A stretch of 64,000 nucleotides of DNA from Geobacillus subterraneus. GTDB lineage: Bacteria; Bacillota; Bacilli; Bacillales; Anoxybacillaceae. The notes under the pieces were generated by a model. It did not search any database. It saw only the letters and a program-made list of their open reading frames with translations, and was not told the DNA's origin. Location of the stretch: the NCBI RefSeq assembly GCF_001618685.1, contig NZ_CP014342.1, positions 1,240,001 to 1,304,000 on the forward strand, written 5' to 3'. The translations under genes and the position numbers were made by a program. Positions 62,822-64,000 of this stretch are shown here, piece by piece (positions within the stretch are counted from its first letter, which is position 1; every line of letters begins with the position of its first letter).

Positions 62822-63942
62822 CTTTGTACACGCTCCTTTCGCAAAGTGACCCAATTGTCGCGGTGGATGACTTCCGGGCGGTGAAGGTAAGAGTATTGCC
62901 GCGCCTCTTCGCTCGGCCGCCCTTTCACTTTTTTCAAATCGGCGGCGGCGTAATACACTTGGCCGCGGCCGATGGTAATGCCTTTTTCGTTGACGACGTC
63001 GACGACATCCATCGCATGGAAGTCGCCGGAAACGGCCGTGACGCCGGCCGGAAGCAAGCTTTTCCCACGGGCAAGCAGCGCTTCCTCGGCACCGCTGTCA
63101 ACCGTGATCGTGCCGGAAACGGGTGCATGATAGGCGATCCATTGCTTGCGCATTTGCATTTGTTTCGGAAACGGAACGCCGATATACGTACCGTCGCCTT
63201 TTCCGGCTAAAATATCAGCCAGTTTTTCTTGGCCGCTTCCCGTGCCGATGAAGACGCTGACCCCAAATGAGAGCGCCTTTTGCGCGGCGAACAGCTTTGA
63301 GCGCATGCCGCCGGTGCCGACCGCTGAGCCGCTGCCGCCGGCTGAGGCGAGCATCTCGCTTGTAATCTCCGGCAAAAAGGCGTACTTTTTCGCCTGCGGG
63401 TTCGTTTTCGGATTGGCGTCGTACAGCCCGTTAATGTCGGTGAGTAAAACGAGCGCATCGGCGTGCAGAAAGCCGGCGACAAGCGCTGATAGCATATCAT
63501 TGTCGCCAAATGTCAACTCTTCGACGGAAACGGAGTCGTTTTCGTTAATGATCGGCACGGCGCCGTGTTCAAGCAATGTCGTGATCGTCGCAAACAAGTT
63601 GCGAAACCGCTCGCGGCTGTAAAAATCGCTGCGCGTCAACAACAATTGGGCGGCGGTGAAGCCGAATTGGGCGAACGCCGCGCTGTACGCCTGCATCAAC
63701 AAGCTTTGTCCGACGGCGGCAGCCGCCTGTTTACCGGCGATCGTCGTCGGCCGCGCCGGGTAGCCTAACGGCCCGAACCCGGCCGCAACCGCACCGGACG
63801 TGATGAGAATGACGTCATGGCCGAGCTGTTTCATATAGGCGATCGCTTTGACATGGTCGAGCAGCTTGTCATGGCAAAGGCCGCCTTTTGGATCCGTGAG
63901 CGAACTGCTCCCGATTTTGACAACGACGCGCTGCCGTTTCAT
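62818..63942 (-). CDS. proB: Glutamate 5-kinase with PUA domain
   Basis: The 374-residue protein has an N-terminal amino acid kinase domain ([73 protein letters not shown]) and a C-terminal PUA domain (residues about 280-360). It phosphorylates glutamate in the first proline-synthesis step. Start after AAAGGAGGG. The upstream regulatory region mostly lies beyond the window edge. Confidence 0.95.
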   Translation of the reverse strand: MKRQRVVVKIGSSSLTDPKGGLCHDKLLDHVKAIAYMKQLGHDVILITSGAVAAGFGPLGYPARPTTIAGKQAAAAVGQSLLMQAYSAAFAQFGFTAAQLLLTRSDFYSRERFRNLFATITTLLEHGAVPIINENDSVSVEELTFGDNDMLSALVAGFLHADALVLLTDINGLYDANPKTNPQAKKYAFLPEITSEMLASAGGSGSAVGTGGMRSKLFAAQKALSFGVSVFIGTGSGQEKLADILAGKGDGTYIGVPFPKQMQMRKQWIAYHAPVSGTITVDSGAEEALLARGKSLLPAGVTAVSGDFHAMDVVDVVNEKGITIGRGQVYYAAADLKKVKGRPSEEARQYSYLHRPEVIHRDNWVTLRKERVQR

Positions 63943-64000
63943 GGGATTCCCTCCTTTGCGTGTTTTGCCGCTGTCGATGCCATTGTTCTTTGCCGCCAGC

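Overview
The window looks like chromosome of a thermophilic, spore-forming Bacillales bacterium of the Geobacillus/Parageobacillus type. The evidence is moderately high GC, strong AAGGAGG-type ribosome binding sites, TTG and GTG starts, an sspH spore-protein gene, SdpR/SdpI, a cre site and a BirA box. No rRNA or CRISPR array was seen; there is one tRNA, tRNA-Pro(GGG).

Layout. 1-6 kb: partial M29 aminopeptidase, putP, a deleted relic of a 4-hydroxyphenylacetate monooxygenase, an IS110-family element, and a PAS-PAS-GGDEF diguanylate cyclase. 6-13 kb: DoxX, an acyl-CoA ligase plus carboxyltransferase pair, sdpR-sdpI-YhfC protease-VOC, sspH. 13-20 kb: bioF behind a BirA-type operator, tRNA-Pro, Uma2 and MBL relics, glutaminase, a MaoC-like protein, an MFS/MHS transporter. 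20-27 kb: an Rpn-family nuclease with a 12-bp tandem repeat, then a LacI regulator facing a four-gene operon (two Gfo/Idh/MocA dehydrogenases, ThuA, TIM-barrel epimerase) with matching palindromic operators. 27-34 kb: two CBO0543 membrane paralogs, a MazG-like/PLD-helicase pair, a YcsI protein and an IS701-type element.

34-43 kb is a large persulfide/sulfane-sulfur cluster: two rhodanese-persulfide dioxygenase fusions, DsrE-like proteins, TusA, a TusA-rhodanese fusion, single rhodaneses, a glutaredoxin, TauE and a CstR-type repressor. Four ATAC/GTAT operator-like palindromes sit in front of its transcription units, so it reads as a self-regulated sulfide detoxification regulon.

42.85-48.50 kb is an AT-rich 5.6-kb segment bounded by 42-44 bp terminal inverted repeats. 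It holds a three-ORF transposition module on the minus strand, in which the large transposase is split at an A_AAA_AAT slippery heptamer and resumes in the -1 frame. It also carries two lipoprotein genes and a nested second IS110-family element. I consider this the most interesting object in the window.

48-64 kb: fatty acid desaturase, EamA, HAD phosphatase, aroD, aroK, a surface-glycan locus damaged by a poly-G frameshift and a GT39/GT2 deletion fusion, GtrA, threonine aldolase, proA and proB. Two 138-bp inverted-ended repeats of one family occur at 37.2 and 52.7 kb.
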